DNA of 64,000 bases from Alistipes senegalensis. Its GTDB lineage: Bacteria; Bacillota; Clostridia; Oscillospirales; Ruminococcaceae. The notes under the pieces are model-generated. The model ran no database searches. It was not told where the DNA came from and saw only the letters and a list, made by a program, of their open reading frames with translations. The position numbers and the translations under genes are program-made. The stretch is taken from contig JAMPEF010000001.1 of the NCBI GenBank assembly GCA_023665275.1, forward strand, positions 104,924-168,923, read 5' to 3'. Shown piece by piece: positions 17,357-26,190 of the stretch. The stretch's first letter is position 1. Each line of letters opens with the position of its first letter.

Positions 17357-19765
17357 ATGTCAGAAAAAAATGTTAATTCCATTATGGAAAAAATTGAACA
17401 GTCTTTCCCTGAAAAGCTGCACGCACTTTTTAATGTAACTCCGGAAGAGGCTTCCGACAAACAGGTATATCAGGTTCTTTCATCAATTATTGTTGATATT
17501 CTCGGTAAGAAGAGACAGAACTTCATGAATCATACTCACTCTGTAGGCGGAAAGCAGATTTATTATCTTTCAATGGAGTTCCTTATGGGTCGCTCACTCA
17601 AAACAAGCCTCTATAACCTTGGTATTGTTGACGACGTAAAAGCTATGCTTGCACATTCCGGCATAAACCTTGACAAAATCTATGACCAAGAACCAGATGC
17701 AGGTCTTGGAAATGGTGGTCTTGGACGTCTTGCCGCATGTTATCTTGATGGTCTTGCAACTACTGCAATGCCGGCTATGGGTCATTCTATCTGTTATGAA
17801 TATGGTATCTTCCAGCAGAAGTTACAGGACGGCTGGCAGACTGAACTTCCTGATAACTGGCTTCCTGGTGGTTCTGCATGGCTTGTGCCAAGACCGGAAC
17901 TTGCTATAGATGTTCACTTTGAGGGCGAACTTCAAGAGTACTGGGATAACAGTGGTCATTACATTTCACATGTAAACTATAATACAGTTATCGCTACACC
18001 ATATGATATGTACGTTTCCGGCTATGGTTCAGAGGGTGTTTCCGTACTTCGTCTGTGGTCTGCAAAAGCTCCTGGCTTTGATATGGAAATGTTTAATCAG
18101 GGATTCTATGACAAGGCTATTAACCAGAATGCTATAGCTAATGCTATTTCAAAAATTCTCTATCCTAACGACAATCACGCTGAGGGAAAATCTCTCCGTC
18201 TCCGTCAACAGTATTTCCTTTGTGCCGCCGCTGTCGGTGACATCGTAAACAATCACATGAACGTTTACGGTACACTTGAAAATCTTGCTGATAAAGTTGC
18301 AATTCATATCAACGATACACACCCGACACTTGCTATTCCCGAACTTATGCGTATACTCCTTGATGATTGTGGTTATTCATGGGAAAAGGCATGGGATATT
18401 GTGACTAAAACTTTTGCTTATACTAATCATACTGTTATGGCAGAGGCTCTTGAAAAGTGGGACGTTAATCTTGTAAAGAATGTCATTCCACGTATATTCT
18501 CTATCATTGTTGAAATCAATAACAGATACTGCCAGTCCCTTATGGAAAGCAACGGTCATGACAGTGCAAAAACAACCCGTATGTCCATTATCAAGGATAA
18601 TCAGATTCATATGGCTACACTCTGTGTTGTTGCCTCACATAGCGTGAACGGTGTTTCAAAACTCCATTCTGAAATTATCAAAGAATCTGTATTCCATGAT
18701 GAGTTCTGCAATACACGTGAAAAGTTCAAGAATGTTACTAACGGTATCGCCTACAGAAGATGGCTTTTACAGTCTAACAAGGGACTTACTGACCTTCTCA
18801 CTGAGACTATTGGCGATAAGTTCATTAAGGACGGTGCAGAACTTGAGAAGTTCCGTGCTTTTGAAAATGACAAGACTGTACTTGAAATGCTTACAGACGT
18901 AAAGAAAGAAAACAAGAAGAAGTTTTCTAAGTATGTCAAGCACAATATGGGCATTATTCTTAATCCTGAAAGCATTTTTGATGTACAGGTTAAACGTCTC
19001 CACGAATACAAGAGACAGCACCTCAATGTAATGAATATTCTTGCTGATTATGCATATCTTTCCGCAAATCCGGACGCTGATTATACACCTAAGACGTATA
19101 TTTTTGCGGCAAAGGCAGCCCCTGGTTACTACCTTGCTAAGCAGATTATCAAGCTGATATGGGCTATTTCGGAAGAAATCAGAAAAAATCCGAAAATCAG
19201 TCAGAAATTACAAGTTGTCTTCCTTGAAAACTACTGTGTTACACTTTCTGAGCTTCTTATGCCGGCTTCTGAAATTTCAGAACAGATTTCACTTGCAGGT
19301 ACAGAAGCATCAGGTACGGGCAACATGAAGTTTATGCTTAACGGTGCTGTAACTCTTGGTACTCTTGACGGTGCAAACATCGAAATCAACGAGGCAGCCG
19401 GTGAGGGTAATAACATTATCTTCGGTATGAAAACTCCGGAAGTAAATGCACTCAAGGCACGTGGCTACAGACCGGAAGAATATTTCAATAATAATCCGGT
19501 TATTCATGAAGCTATAGAGCGTATGTATCACGGTATAAACGGCTGTACTTTCAATGATGTTGCAAACTCACTCAGAGAACGTGACCCGTATATGGTTCTT
19601 GCTGATTTCGACGACTACAGACGTGCGCAGAAGTTCAGCACAGAATGTTACAACGATACTATGAAGTGGGCTAAAATGTCACTTAATAACATTGCTGGTG
19701 CTGGTATCTTCTCCGCTGACCGTGCTGTAACTGAATACGCTGAAAATATCTGGCATTTGAAATAA
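17357..19765 (+). CDS. glgP: Glycogen/maltodextrin phosphorylase
   Basis: An 802-residue GT35 phosphorylase that releases glucose 1-phosphate from alpha-1,4-glucans in the cytoplasm. Clear motifs are the N-terminal LSMEFLMGRSL, GLGNGGLGRLAACYLDG, HINDTHPTLAIPELMR, VKRLHEYKRQ and the pyridoxal phosphate site in EASGTGNMKFMLNGAVTLG. Length is normal for the family. The ATG at 17357 is chosen, with GGAG 9 bases upstream; the frame could start at a TTG at 17342, but that lies inside the RBS motif. Two tandem promoters and a structured leader suggest layered control. The downstream GH13 gene likely acts in the same glycogen pathway. Confidence 0.95.
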   Translation: MSEKNVNSIMEKIEQSFPEKLHALFNVTPEEASDKQVYQVLSSIIVDILGKKRQNFMNHTHSVGGKQIYYLSMEFLMGRSLKTSLYNLGIVDDVKAMLAHSGINLDKIYDQEPDAGLGNGGLGRLAACYLDGLATTAMPAMGHSICYEYGIFQQKLQDGWQTELPDNWLPGGSAWLVPRPELAIDVHFEGELQEYWDNSGHYISHVNYNTVIATPYDMYVSGYGSEGVSVLRLWSAKAPGFDMEMFNQGFYDKAINQNAIANAISKILYPNDNHAEGKSLRLRQQYFLCAAAVGDIVNNHMNVYGTLENLADKVAIHINDTHPTLAIPELMRILLDDCGYSWEKAWDIVTKTFAYTNHTVMAEALEKWDVNLVKNVIPRIFSIIVEINNRYCQSLMESNGHDSAKTTRMSIIKDNQIHMATLCVVASHSVNGVSKLHSEIIKESVFHDEFCNTREKFKNVTNGIAYRRWLLQSNKGLTDLLTETIGDKFIKDGAELEKFRAFENDKTVLEMLTDVKKENKKKFSKYVKHNMGIILNPESIFDVQVKRLHEYKRQHLNVMNILADYAYLSANPDADYTPKTYIFAAKAAPGYYLAKQIIKLIWAISEEIRKNPKISQKLQVVFLENYCVTLSELLMPASEISEQISLAGTEASGTGNMKFMLNGAVTLGTLDGANIEINEAAGEGNNIIFGMKTPEVNALKARGYRPEEYFNNNPVIHEAIERMYHGINGCTFNDVANSLRERDPYMVLADFDDYRRAQKFSTECYNDTMKWAKMSLNNIAGAGIFSADRAVTEYAENIWHLK

Positions 19766-19789
19766 TCAATAATTAAATATCTACCCGAC

Positions 19790-19830
19790 TAAAAAGGGGA
19801 CTGAATTAATTTTCCGTCCCCTTTATTTTG
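19790..19830 (+). terminator. Intrinsic terminator after glgP
   Basis: AAAGGGGAC (19793-19801) and GTCCCCTTT (19816-19824) form a 9-bp stem followed by ATTTT. The T-tract is modest, so some read-through into the GH13 gene is possible; no other clear promoter for that gene was seen. Confidence 0.75.
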
Positions 19831-19861
19831 ATGTATTTGATATAAAGGAGAGATTTTTTAT

Positions 19862-21742
19862 ATGAAACCTATCTATGATACATGGAATCTTAATTATAAG
19901 TCCATTTTCGGAGCTATAAAAAGAGCTGAAACTTGTAATTTTTCAATAAGACTTCCGAAAAATATAAGCCTTGATTTTCCACCGGTGCTTGTTCTTTTCC
20001 GAACCGGTTTCAAGGAACGTTTTCTTAACATGGAACTCACGGAAGAAAACGACGAGTACAAGCAGTATACAACAAGCTATACACCACGCTATACCGACGT
20101 GCATTATTATTACTTCTCCTATACAAGCGGTGGTATACGTCACTATATAAAGAAAATAAACTGTCACGAAGGAAACATTGATTACGGTGATTTGTTTCAG
20201 CTTACAGTTTACGACGAAAATTACAAAACTCCGGACTTCCTTAAAGGTGGCGTTATGTATCAGATTTTCCCTGACAGATTTTGTAAGAGCGGAAAAGTAC
20301 ATGAAAACGTACCATCAGACCGTATTATGCGTGAATGGGGTGAAACTCCATACTATAAGCCAGACCAGAACGGTCACGTATGGAATAACGACTATTTCGG
20401 CGGAGATTTTGCCGGTATACAATCAAAATTAGGCTATCTTAAGGATTTAGGTGTTACTTGCATATATCTTAACCCTATCTTTGAATCTCACGAAAATCAC
20501 CGCTATAATACCGCAAATTACATGAAAGCCGACCCGCTTTTAGGTACTAACGACGATTTTGAAGAACTCTGCACGGAAGCTAAGAAGTATGGTATTTCCG
20601 TAATTCTTGATGGTGTATTCTCACATACCGGTGCGGACAGTGTTTATTTTAATAAATTCAACAGGTATGAACCTATAGGAGCATTCAATACAAAGGAAAG
20701 CCCATACTATGAATGGTACAGCTTTATAAATTATCCGAATGTATACGAGGCATGGTGGGGAATTGATACCCTTCCGAATGTATGGGAAAACAACGAAAGT
20801 TACACGGATTTCATTTGCGGTGACGAGGGCGTACTTAAATACTGGCTCTCAAAGGGTGCAGCCGGCTGGAGACTTGACGTTGCCGACGAACTCCCCGACA
20901 AGTTCCTTATTAATCTGAGAAAAAGCGTAAAAGATTACAGTGAAGATAAAATAGTTATCGGTGAGGTATGGGAAGACGCCTCAAGCAAAGAAAGTTACGG
21001 TGTTAAACGTCGTTATCTTCTCGGACAGCAGCTTGATTCCGTAATGAATTATCCTTTCCGTGAGGCTATTATAAGCTATATAAAGGGTGGTAGTGTAAAG
21101 AATTTCATTTACTCCATAATGACTATCATTGAAAATTATCCGAAACCAACTATTGATGTTCTTATGAATTTTGTATCAACACACGACATTGAACGTGCTA
21201 TAAACCGTCTTGGCGGTGAAAACTGCGACGACAAAAGCAAAGACTGGATGGCTGAAAAATATCTTAACGAACAGCAGTACACCAACGGCAAAAATATGTT
21301 AAAAGCCGCTATGGCTTTGATGTTCTTCCTCCCCGGAGTACCCAGCATATATTACGGCGACGAAGCAGGCTTACAAGGCTATAAAGACCCATTCAACAGA
21401 AGATGTTATCCGTGGGGAAATGAAGACAAGGAACTGATTGAATACGTTTCAGAACTCAGTCGCATAAGGAAATCTCTTCCGACCATGAAAGAGGGAAGAA
21501 CTTATTTCGTCCTCAATGATACCGAAATAATCGATGAACGTGTTGTAGCTTTCACAAGACAAGGTGATGTGGATTCTATTATTTTTGTCAACAGAAGCTG
21601 TGACGACATCATAATTGAAAACATTCCGGAACTTATGCCAAGATTTAAAGATTTCAAGGCTATGTACGGTTATTTTGAAAATAATACAGTCGAGATAAAA
21701 CCATACGGATATACAATTATTTCCGCAAAATTCATAGGCTGA
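19862..21742 (+). CDS. Intracellular GH13 alpha-glucan hydrolase (neopullulanase/maltodextrin type)
   Basis: A 626-residue GH13 enzyme without signal peptide. An N-terminal beta-sandwich (1-120) precedes the catalytic barrel. Family motifs are DGVFSHTG (region I), GWRLDVADE with the nucleophile Asp, IGEVWED with the acid Glu, and FVSTHDIER with the third Asp. GGVMYQIFPDRFCKSG and YFGGDFAGI match the cyclomaltodextrinase/neopullulanase/maltogenic amylase branch. It probably opens branched or cyclic maltodextrins for glycogen phosphorylase encoded just before it. RBS AAGGAGAG. Confidence 0.9.
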   Translation: MKPIYDTWNLNYKSIFGAIKRAETCNFSIRLPKNISLDFPPVLVLFRTGFKERFLNMELTEENDEYKQYTTSYTPRYTDVHYYYFSYTSGGIRHYIKKINCHEGNIDYGDLFQLTVYDENYKTPDFLKGGVMYQIFPDRFCKSGKVHENVPSDRIMREWGETPYYKPDQNGHVWNNDYFGGDFAGIQSKLGYLKDLGVTCIYLNPIFESHENHRYNTANYMKADPLLGTNDDFEELCTEAKKYGISVILDGVFSHTGADSVYFNKFNRYEPIGAFNTKESPYYEWYSFINYPNVYEAWWGIDTLPNVWENNESYTDFICGDEGVLKYWLSKGAAGWRLDVADELPDKFLINLRKSVKDYSEDKIVIGEVWEDASSKESYGVKRRYLLGQQLDSVMNYPFREAIISYIKGGSVKNFIYSIMTIIENYPKPTIDVLMNFVSTHDIERAINRLGGENCDDKSKDWMAEKYLNEQQYTNGKNMLKAAMALMFFLPGVPSIYYGDEAGLQGYKDPFNRRCYPWGNEDKELIEYVSELSRIRKSLPTMKEGRTYFVLNDTEIIDERVVAFTRQGDVDSIIFVNRSCDDIIIENIPELMPRFKDFKAMYGYFENNTVEIKPYGYTIISAKFIG

Positions 21743-21747
21743 TAATA

Positions 21748-21778
21748 AAAACGGTTCTCTGCGGAGAACCGTTGTTTT
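21748..21778. terminator. Bidirectional terminator after the GH13 gene
   Basis: ACGGTTCTC (21751-21759), loop TGCG, GAGAACCGT (21764-21772). It is followed by TGTTTTAT on the plus strand and TTTTTATTATC on the minus strand, so it can end both the GH13 transcript and the leftward RNA from 21925. Confidence 0.85.
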
Positions 21779-21781
21779 ATA

Positions 21782-21810
21782 TTGACATTTTTGCAAACGT
21801 ATGATATAAT
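21782..21810 (+). promoter_or_regulatory. Consensus promoter of the rightward RNA
   Basis: TTGACA (21782-21787), 17-bp spacer ending TGA, TATAAT (21805-21810): a perfect extended -10 promoter. Predicted start near 21817. Confidence 0.85.
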
Positions 21811-21816
21811 GAATCA

Positions 21817-22004
21817 TAGAGCATACTGCTCGCCGTCCGGAAAAGGTTTGGCGACCTGAACCGAACACTAAAAACAAAAGTTCTAGCCAACTTTGTAATA
21901 GCTTGTATACAATACACTCTATGACTATATCATTATATCATAGTGTACGGAATTTGTCAAGACTTTTTTCACTGTTGGTAACTTTTGTTACTGACAGTTT
22001 TTTT
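21817..22004 (+). ncRNA. Predicted structured RNA/leader upstream of the ORF6N gene
   Basis: The interval from the promoter to a terminator is about 187 bases. CATAGAG (21815-21821) can pair with CTCTATG (21917-21923), closing a domain. Inside, TCGCC (21830-21834) pairs with GGCGA (21850-21854) and GGTTT (21845-21849) with GAACC (21858-21862), an H-type pseudoknot. AAAGTT/AACTTT makes another hairpin near 21880. It does not match T-box, 6S, SRP, tmRNA or the riboswitch classes I can recall. It may be a free RNA or an attenuating leader for the ORF6N gene, which has no other visible promoter. Confidence 0.5.
21932..21960 (-). promoter_or_regulatory. Consensus promoter of the leftward RNA
   Basis: TTGACA (21955-21960), 17-bp spacer ending TGA, TATAAT (21932-21937). 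Its -10 region and the following TCATAGAG mirror the rightward promoter, so both lie in imperfect inverted repeats. Confidence 0.8.
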
Positions 22005-22006
22005 GT
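21970..22006 (+). terminator. Terminator/attenuator before the ORF6N gene
   Basis: CTGT-TG-GTAAC (21972-21982), loop TTTT, GTTAC-TG-ACAG (21987-21997), then seven T. It lies about 40 bases before the ORF6N start. Confidence 0.75.
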
Positions 22007-22045
22007 TGCATAAAAATATTTTAATTATGAAAGGAATCATTAATT

Positions 22046-22591
22046 ATGTATGAGTTAATCAATGATGTACAAATCAAAGTAAAAGAGTACAAGGGACAGC
22101 GTGTTGTTACTTTTAAGGATATCGATACCGTCCACAACAGACCTGTCGGAACAGCTAAAAAACGTTTCAATGACAATAAAAAACGTTTCGTCGAGGGCGA
22201 GGACTACTTTAAAGTTTGTTGGTCCGAATTTCGGACTAACAAAGACTTCGATATATCGCCGAAAACTCACAGAGATATTATTTTTCTCACAGAATCCGGC
22301 TACCTTATGCTTGTGAAATCTTTTACGGATGACCTTTCATGGTCGGTACAGCGACAGCTTGTTAAAACTTATTTCAGGAGCAGTAAAATAATTTCGTCTA
22401 ACAATGATGCAGTGATAATCGAAAAGCTGGAACTTATAGAACACAAGATAGATATGCTTGAAAAAGAAATAAACACTCTTGATAAAAATTCCAAGAGCAG
22501 AACAGAGAACATAATAAAAACATTATTTGATATATCTAATAATATTATTGTTACAAGTTTTGAATTTATATATAACAAGTTTTTCCGATAA
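22046..22591 (+). CDS. ORF6N-domain protein (phage antirepressor type)
   Basis: A 181-residue protein. Residues 10-110 form an ORF6N domain (VVTFKDIDTVHNRPVGTAKK, FVEGEDYFKV, FLTESGYLMLVKSFTDD), a DNA-binding module found in phage antirepressors. The C-terminal part (118-150) is a predicted coiled coil (IEKLELIEHKIDMLEKEINTL) followed by a hydrophobic end. RBS AAAGGAA. No phage structural, integrase or repressor gene lies nearby, so it is a solitary copy. Its expression appears to depend on read-through of the structured leader and terminator at 21817-22004. Confidence 0.8.
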   Translation: MYELINDVQIKVKEYKGQRVVTFKDIDTVHNRPVGTAKKRFNDNKKRFVEGEDYFKVCWSEFRTNKDFDISPKTHRDIIFLTESGYLMLVKSFTDDLSWSVQRQLVKTYFRSSKIISSNNDAVIIEKLELIEHKIDMLEKEINTLDKNSKSRTENIIKTLFDISNNIIVTSFEFIYNKFFR

Positions 22592-22619
22592 ATATCTGAA
22601 TATCATTAAAAAAATCTTC

Positions 22620-22648
22620 TTGACATAAAGCCATAAAAGTTATATAAT
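22620..22648 (+). promoter_or_regulatory. Promoter of ppk
   Basis: TTGACA (22620-22625), 17-bp spacer, TATAAT (22643-22648). Confidence 0.85.
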
Positions 22649-22676
22649 AAAATTACATATCGAACTTATTATTTTT

Positions 22677-22701
22677 GCCGTAATTCCGGCAGATTGGAGA
22701 A
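22677..22701 (+). promoter_or_regulatory. Hairpin plus CGGCAGATTGGAGAA motif before ppk
   Basis: GCCG (22677-22680) can pair with CGGC (22687-22690); the 15-base block 22687-22701 containing the Shine-Dalgarno is identical to the one before glgP. Confidence 0.6.
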
Positions 22702-22705
22702 TTAT

Positions 22706-24856
22706 ATGGAATATCTCGAAAACAGGGAGCTTTCATGGCTTAAGTTTAATAAGCGTGTTCTTGAAGAGGCTTCCGACAAAAATAATCCCTTACTTGAAAG
22801 ACTTTCATTTTCCGCTATATATCAGAGTAATCTTGACGAATTTTTCATGGTACGTGTAGGCTCTATCACTGACGACGAAAAATCAGGCAGGAACAAAAAA
22901 GACAGCAAATCCGGTATGAATCCCTCACAGCAGCTTGACGCCATTTTCACTGCTGTAAGACGTTTACAACCGGTTGTTGAAGATACATACAGAAAAACCA
23001 TGTCTGAACTTTCTGAATATGGTTTTGAACACGTTTCCTTTGAGAACGCCACCAGTGAGGAACAGACTTTTCTTGAATTATATTTCAAGCGTGAAATAAA
23101 ACCGTTTATTTCCGGACTTGTCGTAAATAATTCACTGCCGTTTCCGTTCCTGAAAAACAAGGAACTGTATGCAGTTGTACAACTTAATGCTAAAAAAGGC
23201 GTATCTATAGGAGTTGTTCCTATAAGTCATGACCAGAACGAAAGAATTATACCACTCGGAGCAGGTGGAAAACGTTTTATACTGGAAGAAGAAGTGGTTT
23301 TACATTTTGCACATCTGCTTTTCAAGGGATATAAAGTTCTTGACAGGGCTATAATAAGAGTTACACGAAATGCCGATATAATGGTATCTGGCAAGGGTTC
23401 TGATTTCCGTGACCGTATGGAAGAACTCGTTGACAAAAGAAAAAAGCTCGCTACAGTAAGGCTTGAAATATCCGACGATTTCAGCAGAGAAGCTCTTGAT
23501 TACATCTGTAAGAAACTTAAAATAAAAAATGTCCGTGTTTTCACATCAAGAATACCTCTTGACCTGTCATATCTGTTTCAGTTGCAGGAGCTTGACGAAA
23601 ATCAGACACTTCATTACGTACAGCGTACACCAAGAAAACCCGCCATACTTGCGGAAAATCGTTCTGTATTCTCACAGGTGAAACAGAAAGACATGATATT
23701 AAGTTATCCGTTTGAGTCAATGAATATGTCATTTATACGTCTCTTACAGGAGTGTGCCACCGACCCTAAAGTGACATCTATAAAAATAACGCTCTATCGT
23801 CTTGCAAAAGGTAGTAAAATAATTGACGCATTATGTACCGCCTCCGAAAACGGCAAGGAAGTACTTGTAATGATTGAATTGCGTGCAAGATTCGACGAGG
23901 CAAATAATATTGAATGGTCTAAAGTTTTGCAGAAAGCCGGCGTAAAAGTAATTTATGGTATCAAAGATTACAAGACACATTCAAAACTTCTGCTTATAAA
24001 AAGAAAGTCCACTGGCAATAATTATGACTATCTCACACAGATAGGCACAGGCAACTACAATGAAAAAACTTCGACGCTTTATACAGACCTTATGTTCCTT
24101 ACTACAGACAGGGAAATTGCACAGGACGCCGAAAAAGTCTTTGATTGTTTAAGTAAAGGTACTTTCGTTGAAGAAACTGATAAATTACTTGTTGCACCAT
24201 TATGTTTAAGAAAAAAAATTCTTGCATTGATGGACGAACAGATAAATATTTCCCGAAACGGCGGACAGGGTTATATAGGTGCGAAAATAAACGCCTTATG
24301 TGATGGTACTATAATTAAAAAACTTGTTGAGGCTTCACAGGCTGGTGTTAAGATAGAGCTTGTTGTGCGTGGAATATGCTGTCTTATTCCGGACGTTGCA
24401 GGCTATACCGAAAATGTAACAGTCCGGAGCATTGTAGGACGTTTTCTTGAACACAGCCGTATATATATTTTCGGGGACGAAAAAACCGGACAAAAAATAT
24501 ATATCGGTTCAGCGGACTATATGTCAAGAAATACTGTCAGACGTGTTGAAGTCGCTGCACCTGTTGAAAACGATAAACTTAAAAAACGTCTGTGGGAAAT
24601 GTTCCGTACTCTTATGAACGACAACGTAAAAGCACATATCATGCAGAATGACGGAACGTATATACACGCCATTCCGGAAGAAAATAAGGAAATTATAAAC
24701 GCACAGGAATTTTTTTATGAACAGGCATACAAGAACATTGAAGACAAACAGAAACGTCAGGAACAGCTCCGCACAAACCGTGAAAATTCTGCAAAAAAGA
24801 AAACTACAACTAAAAAATCCACATCAAAAAAACAAAGAACTATTGAAAAAAACTGA
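22706..24856 (+). CDS. ppk: Polyphosphate kinase 1
   Basis: A 716-residue PPK1, which reversibly builds polyphosphate from ATP. The start motif ENRELSWLKFNKRVLEEA, the SNLDEFFMVRVG segment and the catalytic-histidine regions (YKTHSKLLLI and LEHSRIYIF) are all present, so the enzyme should be active. A Lys/Thr-rich tail of about 30 residues (KKKTTTKKSTSKK) extends beyond the usual end and may bind polyphosphate. The ATG at 22706 fits the GGAGA site; a TTG start at 22694 would lie inside it. It shares its leader motif with glgP, hinting at joint control of carbon and phosphate stores. Confidence 0.95.
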   Translation: MEYLENRELSWLKFNKRVLEEASDKNNPLLERLSFSAIYQSNLDEFFMVRVGSITDDEKSGRNKKDSKSGMNPSQQLDAIFTAVRRLQPVVEDTYRKTMSELSEYGFEHVSFENATSEEQTFLELYFKREIKPFISGLVVNNSLPFPFLKNKELYAVVQLNAKKGVSIGVVPISHDQNERIIPLGAGGKRFILEEEVVLHFAHLLFKGYKVLDRAIIRVTRNADIMVSGKGSDFRDRMEELVDKRKKLATVRLEISDDFSREALDYICKKLKIKNVRVFTSRIPLDLSYLFQLQELDENQTLHYVQRTPRKPAILAENRSVFSQVKQKDMILSYPFESMNMSFIRLLQECATDPKVTSIKITLYRLAKGSKIIDALCTASENGKEVLVMIELRARFDEANNIEWSKVLQKAGVKVIYGIKDYKTHSKLLLIKRKSTGNNYDYLTQIGTGNYNEKTSTLYTDLMFLTTDREIAQDAEKVFDCLSKGTFVEETDKLLVAPLCLRKKILALMDEQINISRNGGQGYIGAKINALCDGTIIKKLVEASQAGVKIELVVRGICCLIPDVAGYTENVTVRSIVGRFLEHSRIYIFGDEKTGQKIYIGSADYMSRNTVRRVEVAAPVENDKLKKRLWEMFRTLMNDNVKAHIMQNDGTYIHAIPEENKEIINAQEFFYEQAYKNIEDKQKRQEQLRTNRENSAKKKTTTKKSTSKKQRTIEKN

Positions 24857-24871
24857 AATCTGTGATATAAT
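24843..24871 (+). promoter_or_regulatory. Promoter of the pssA-like gene, inside the end of ppk
   Basis: TTGAAA (24843-24848), 17-bp spacer ending TGA, TATAAT (24866-24871). A hairpin CCGGAA.../...TTCCGG follows at about 24880-24903 in the leader. Confidence 0.75.
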
Positions 24872-24932
24872 ATTCAGTGCCGGAAATATACTCTATATTC
24901 CGGAAAATACGTTTTTTAAGGATTAATATAAT

Positions 24933-25574
24933 ATGATTGGTTATTATAACTATACAGTTATTCTTACATATATAAGTTTAATATCGTCAGTTCTGGGAAT
25001 ATTTTTCGCTATGGGAATAAATGGCAGTATTCAGCCGGAATATGCCATAGCCTGTCTTATGATTTCCGGACTGTGTGATATGTTCGACGGAAAAATAGCA
25101 CGTACCAAAAAAGACCGTACCGAAAATGAAAAGAAGTTCGGTATACAGATAGATTCACTTTGTGACGCTGTATGTTTCGGAGTTCTCCCATCTATAATCG
25201 GCTATTCAGTCGGCATGAACAAATGGTATGATGTTCCCGTACTGGTTGTCTTTCCGCTATGTGCGGTGATAAGGCTTGCATACTTCAACGTAAACGAGGA
25301 GGAACGTCAGAAAAACACATCTGATGTCCGGAAAGTATACGAGGGACTGCCGGTAACAAGTGTTGCACTTATACTGCCAGTTGTATACGCATTTCATAGG
25401 GAAATAAGCCCTGAATGGTTTCCGACAGTTTACGGAACTACACTTCTTCTTATAGCGATTGCCTTTATAACGCCGTTCAGACTGAAAAAACCTACTATGA
25501 AAAATATGATTATATTTATATTATTAGGTGCGCTTGAACTTGCATTCATGATGTACAAGACAAAAATGCGATAA
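24933..25574 (+). CDS. pssA: CDP-alcohol phosphatidyltransferase, phosphatidylserine synthase type
   Basis: A 213-residue integral membrane enzyme with about six helices. The CDP-alcohol phosphotransferase signature is visible as DMFDGKIAR, then G, D and D in FGIQIDSLCD, with 12 rather than the usual 8 residues between AR and G. FGVLPS after the motif and the overall layout match PssA, which makes phosphatidylserine from CDP-diacylglycerol and serine. A phosphatidylserine decarboxylase is encoded at 39787-40647, so the phosphatidylethanolamine route is complete within the window. RBS AAGGA. Confidence 0.85.
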   Translation: MIGYYNYTVILTYISLISSVLGIFFAMGINGSIQPEYAIACLMISGLCDMFDGKIARTKKDRTENEKKFGIQIDSLCDAVCFGVLPSIIGYSVGMNKWYDVPVLVVFPLCAVIRLAYFNVNEEERQKNTSDVRKVYEGLPVTSVALILPVVYAFHREISPEWFPTVYGTTLLLIAIAFITPFRLKKPTMKNMIIFILLGALELAFMMYKTKMR

Positions 25575-25615
25575 AACAAAAACCGTATACAGTAAAATGT
25601 ATACGGCTTTTATAT
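25575..25615. terminator. Bidirectional terminator between pssA and the flavin reductase gene
   Basis: CCGTATAC (25583-25590) and GTATACGG (25599-25606), flanked by CTTTTATATTT on the plus side and TTTTTGTTTT on the minus side. It serves both convergent genes. Confidence 0.85.
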
Positions 25616-26125
25616 TTACTCTCTAACGTAAACGGCTGTGATTTCTGAAATATATGCTCTGTGATAAGGGTCTGTACTGTAAAATTTTTCCTGTATTCCG
25701 TCATTTGTAGTGAAATTTTCGGCGGACTGGTCATATGTATAGAGCTTACGGCATACAAAAATCATGTCAGCTTCTTCAAAAGTCATACAGCCGTCGATTT
25801 CAACGGGAGTAAGTCCGGTTTCCCTGACCTTGTCACAGTCTCTGCCGGAATGTGAACCACAAAAAGCTAAAGCCTTGCGGTGTTCCTCACTGAAAAACGA
25901 TGCTGTGAAAAATTCACCGTTATCGACAAATTCATATGTATAACGGTTAGGACGGATATAACACGTAAAAACGTTTTTATTCCAGAGTACGCCTAACTGT
26001 CCCCATGAAGCCGTCATGGTATTGAATTTTTCAGCGTTTCCGCCTGTGAGTAACGTCCATTCCTTGCCTATTTTTTCAAACGGATTGAATGAAAGTTCAG
26101 AAATTTCAGTTTTCTTAAAAGCCAT
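25616..26125 (-). CDS. Flavin reductase-like FMN-binding protein
   Basis: A 169-residue protein of the flavin reductase/DIM6-NTAB family. The typical core is visible as EWTLLTGGNAEKFNTMTASWGQLG, the RPNRYTYEFVDNGEFFTASFF segment and SGRDCDKVRETGL. Such proteins bind FMN and reduce flavins or unknown electron acceptors in the cytoplasm. RBS AAGGAGG. It stands alone between Spo0A and a convergent gene, so context gives no substrate. Confidence 0.88.
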   Translation of the reverse strand: MAFKKTEISELSFNPFEKIGKEWTLLTGGNAEKFNTMTASWGQLGVLWNKNVFTCYIRPNRYTYEFVDNGEFFTASFFSEEHRKALAFCGSHSGRDCDKVRETGLTPVEIDGCMTFEEADMIFVCRKLYTYDQSAENFTTNDGIQEKFYSTDPYHRAYISEITAVYVRE

Positions 26126-26190
26126 CTGTAAAATTCCTCCTTATGTAGATTATTTATATACAATTCCGGAAGTTTACCGGCTTTTCAGTT

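Larger units (their letters stand above)
21748..21925 (-). ncRNA. Predicted antisense RNA to the ORF6N leader
   Basis: It starts about 7 bases past a perfect minus-strand promoter and runs to the bidirectional hairpin at 21751-21772, about 178 bases. It is fully complementary to the first 109 bases of the rightward RNA. No credible reading frame; a 15-codon ORF near 21829 lacks an RBS. Confidence 0.5.

Noticed and set aside
21782..21960. A miniature inverted-repeat element (MITE)
   Set aside because: The inverted repeats coincide exactly with two functional-looking promoters, no target site duplication is visible and no second copy was seen in the window.
21817..22004. 6S RNA, SRP RNA or tmRNA
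   Set aside because: Length is near 6S size, but the central-bubble sequence, the SRP GGAAG tetraloop region and tRNA-like ends are not recognisable.
21921..22013. A 30-codon hydrophobic ORF inside the rightward RNA, considered as a type I toxin
   Set aside because: No Shine-Dalgarno before its ATG, and most of it is encoded by the minus-strand promoter and the terminator hairpin; the overlap is better explained as non-coding.
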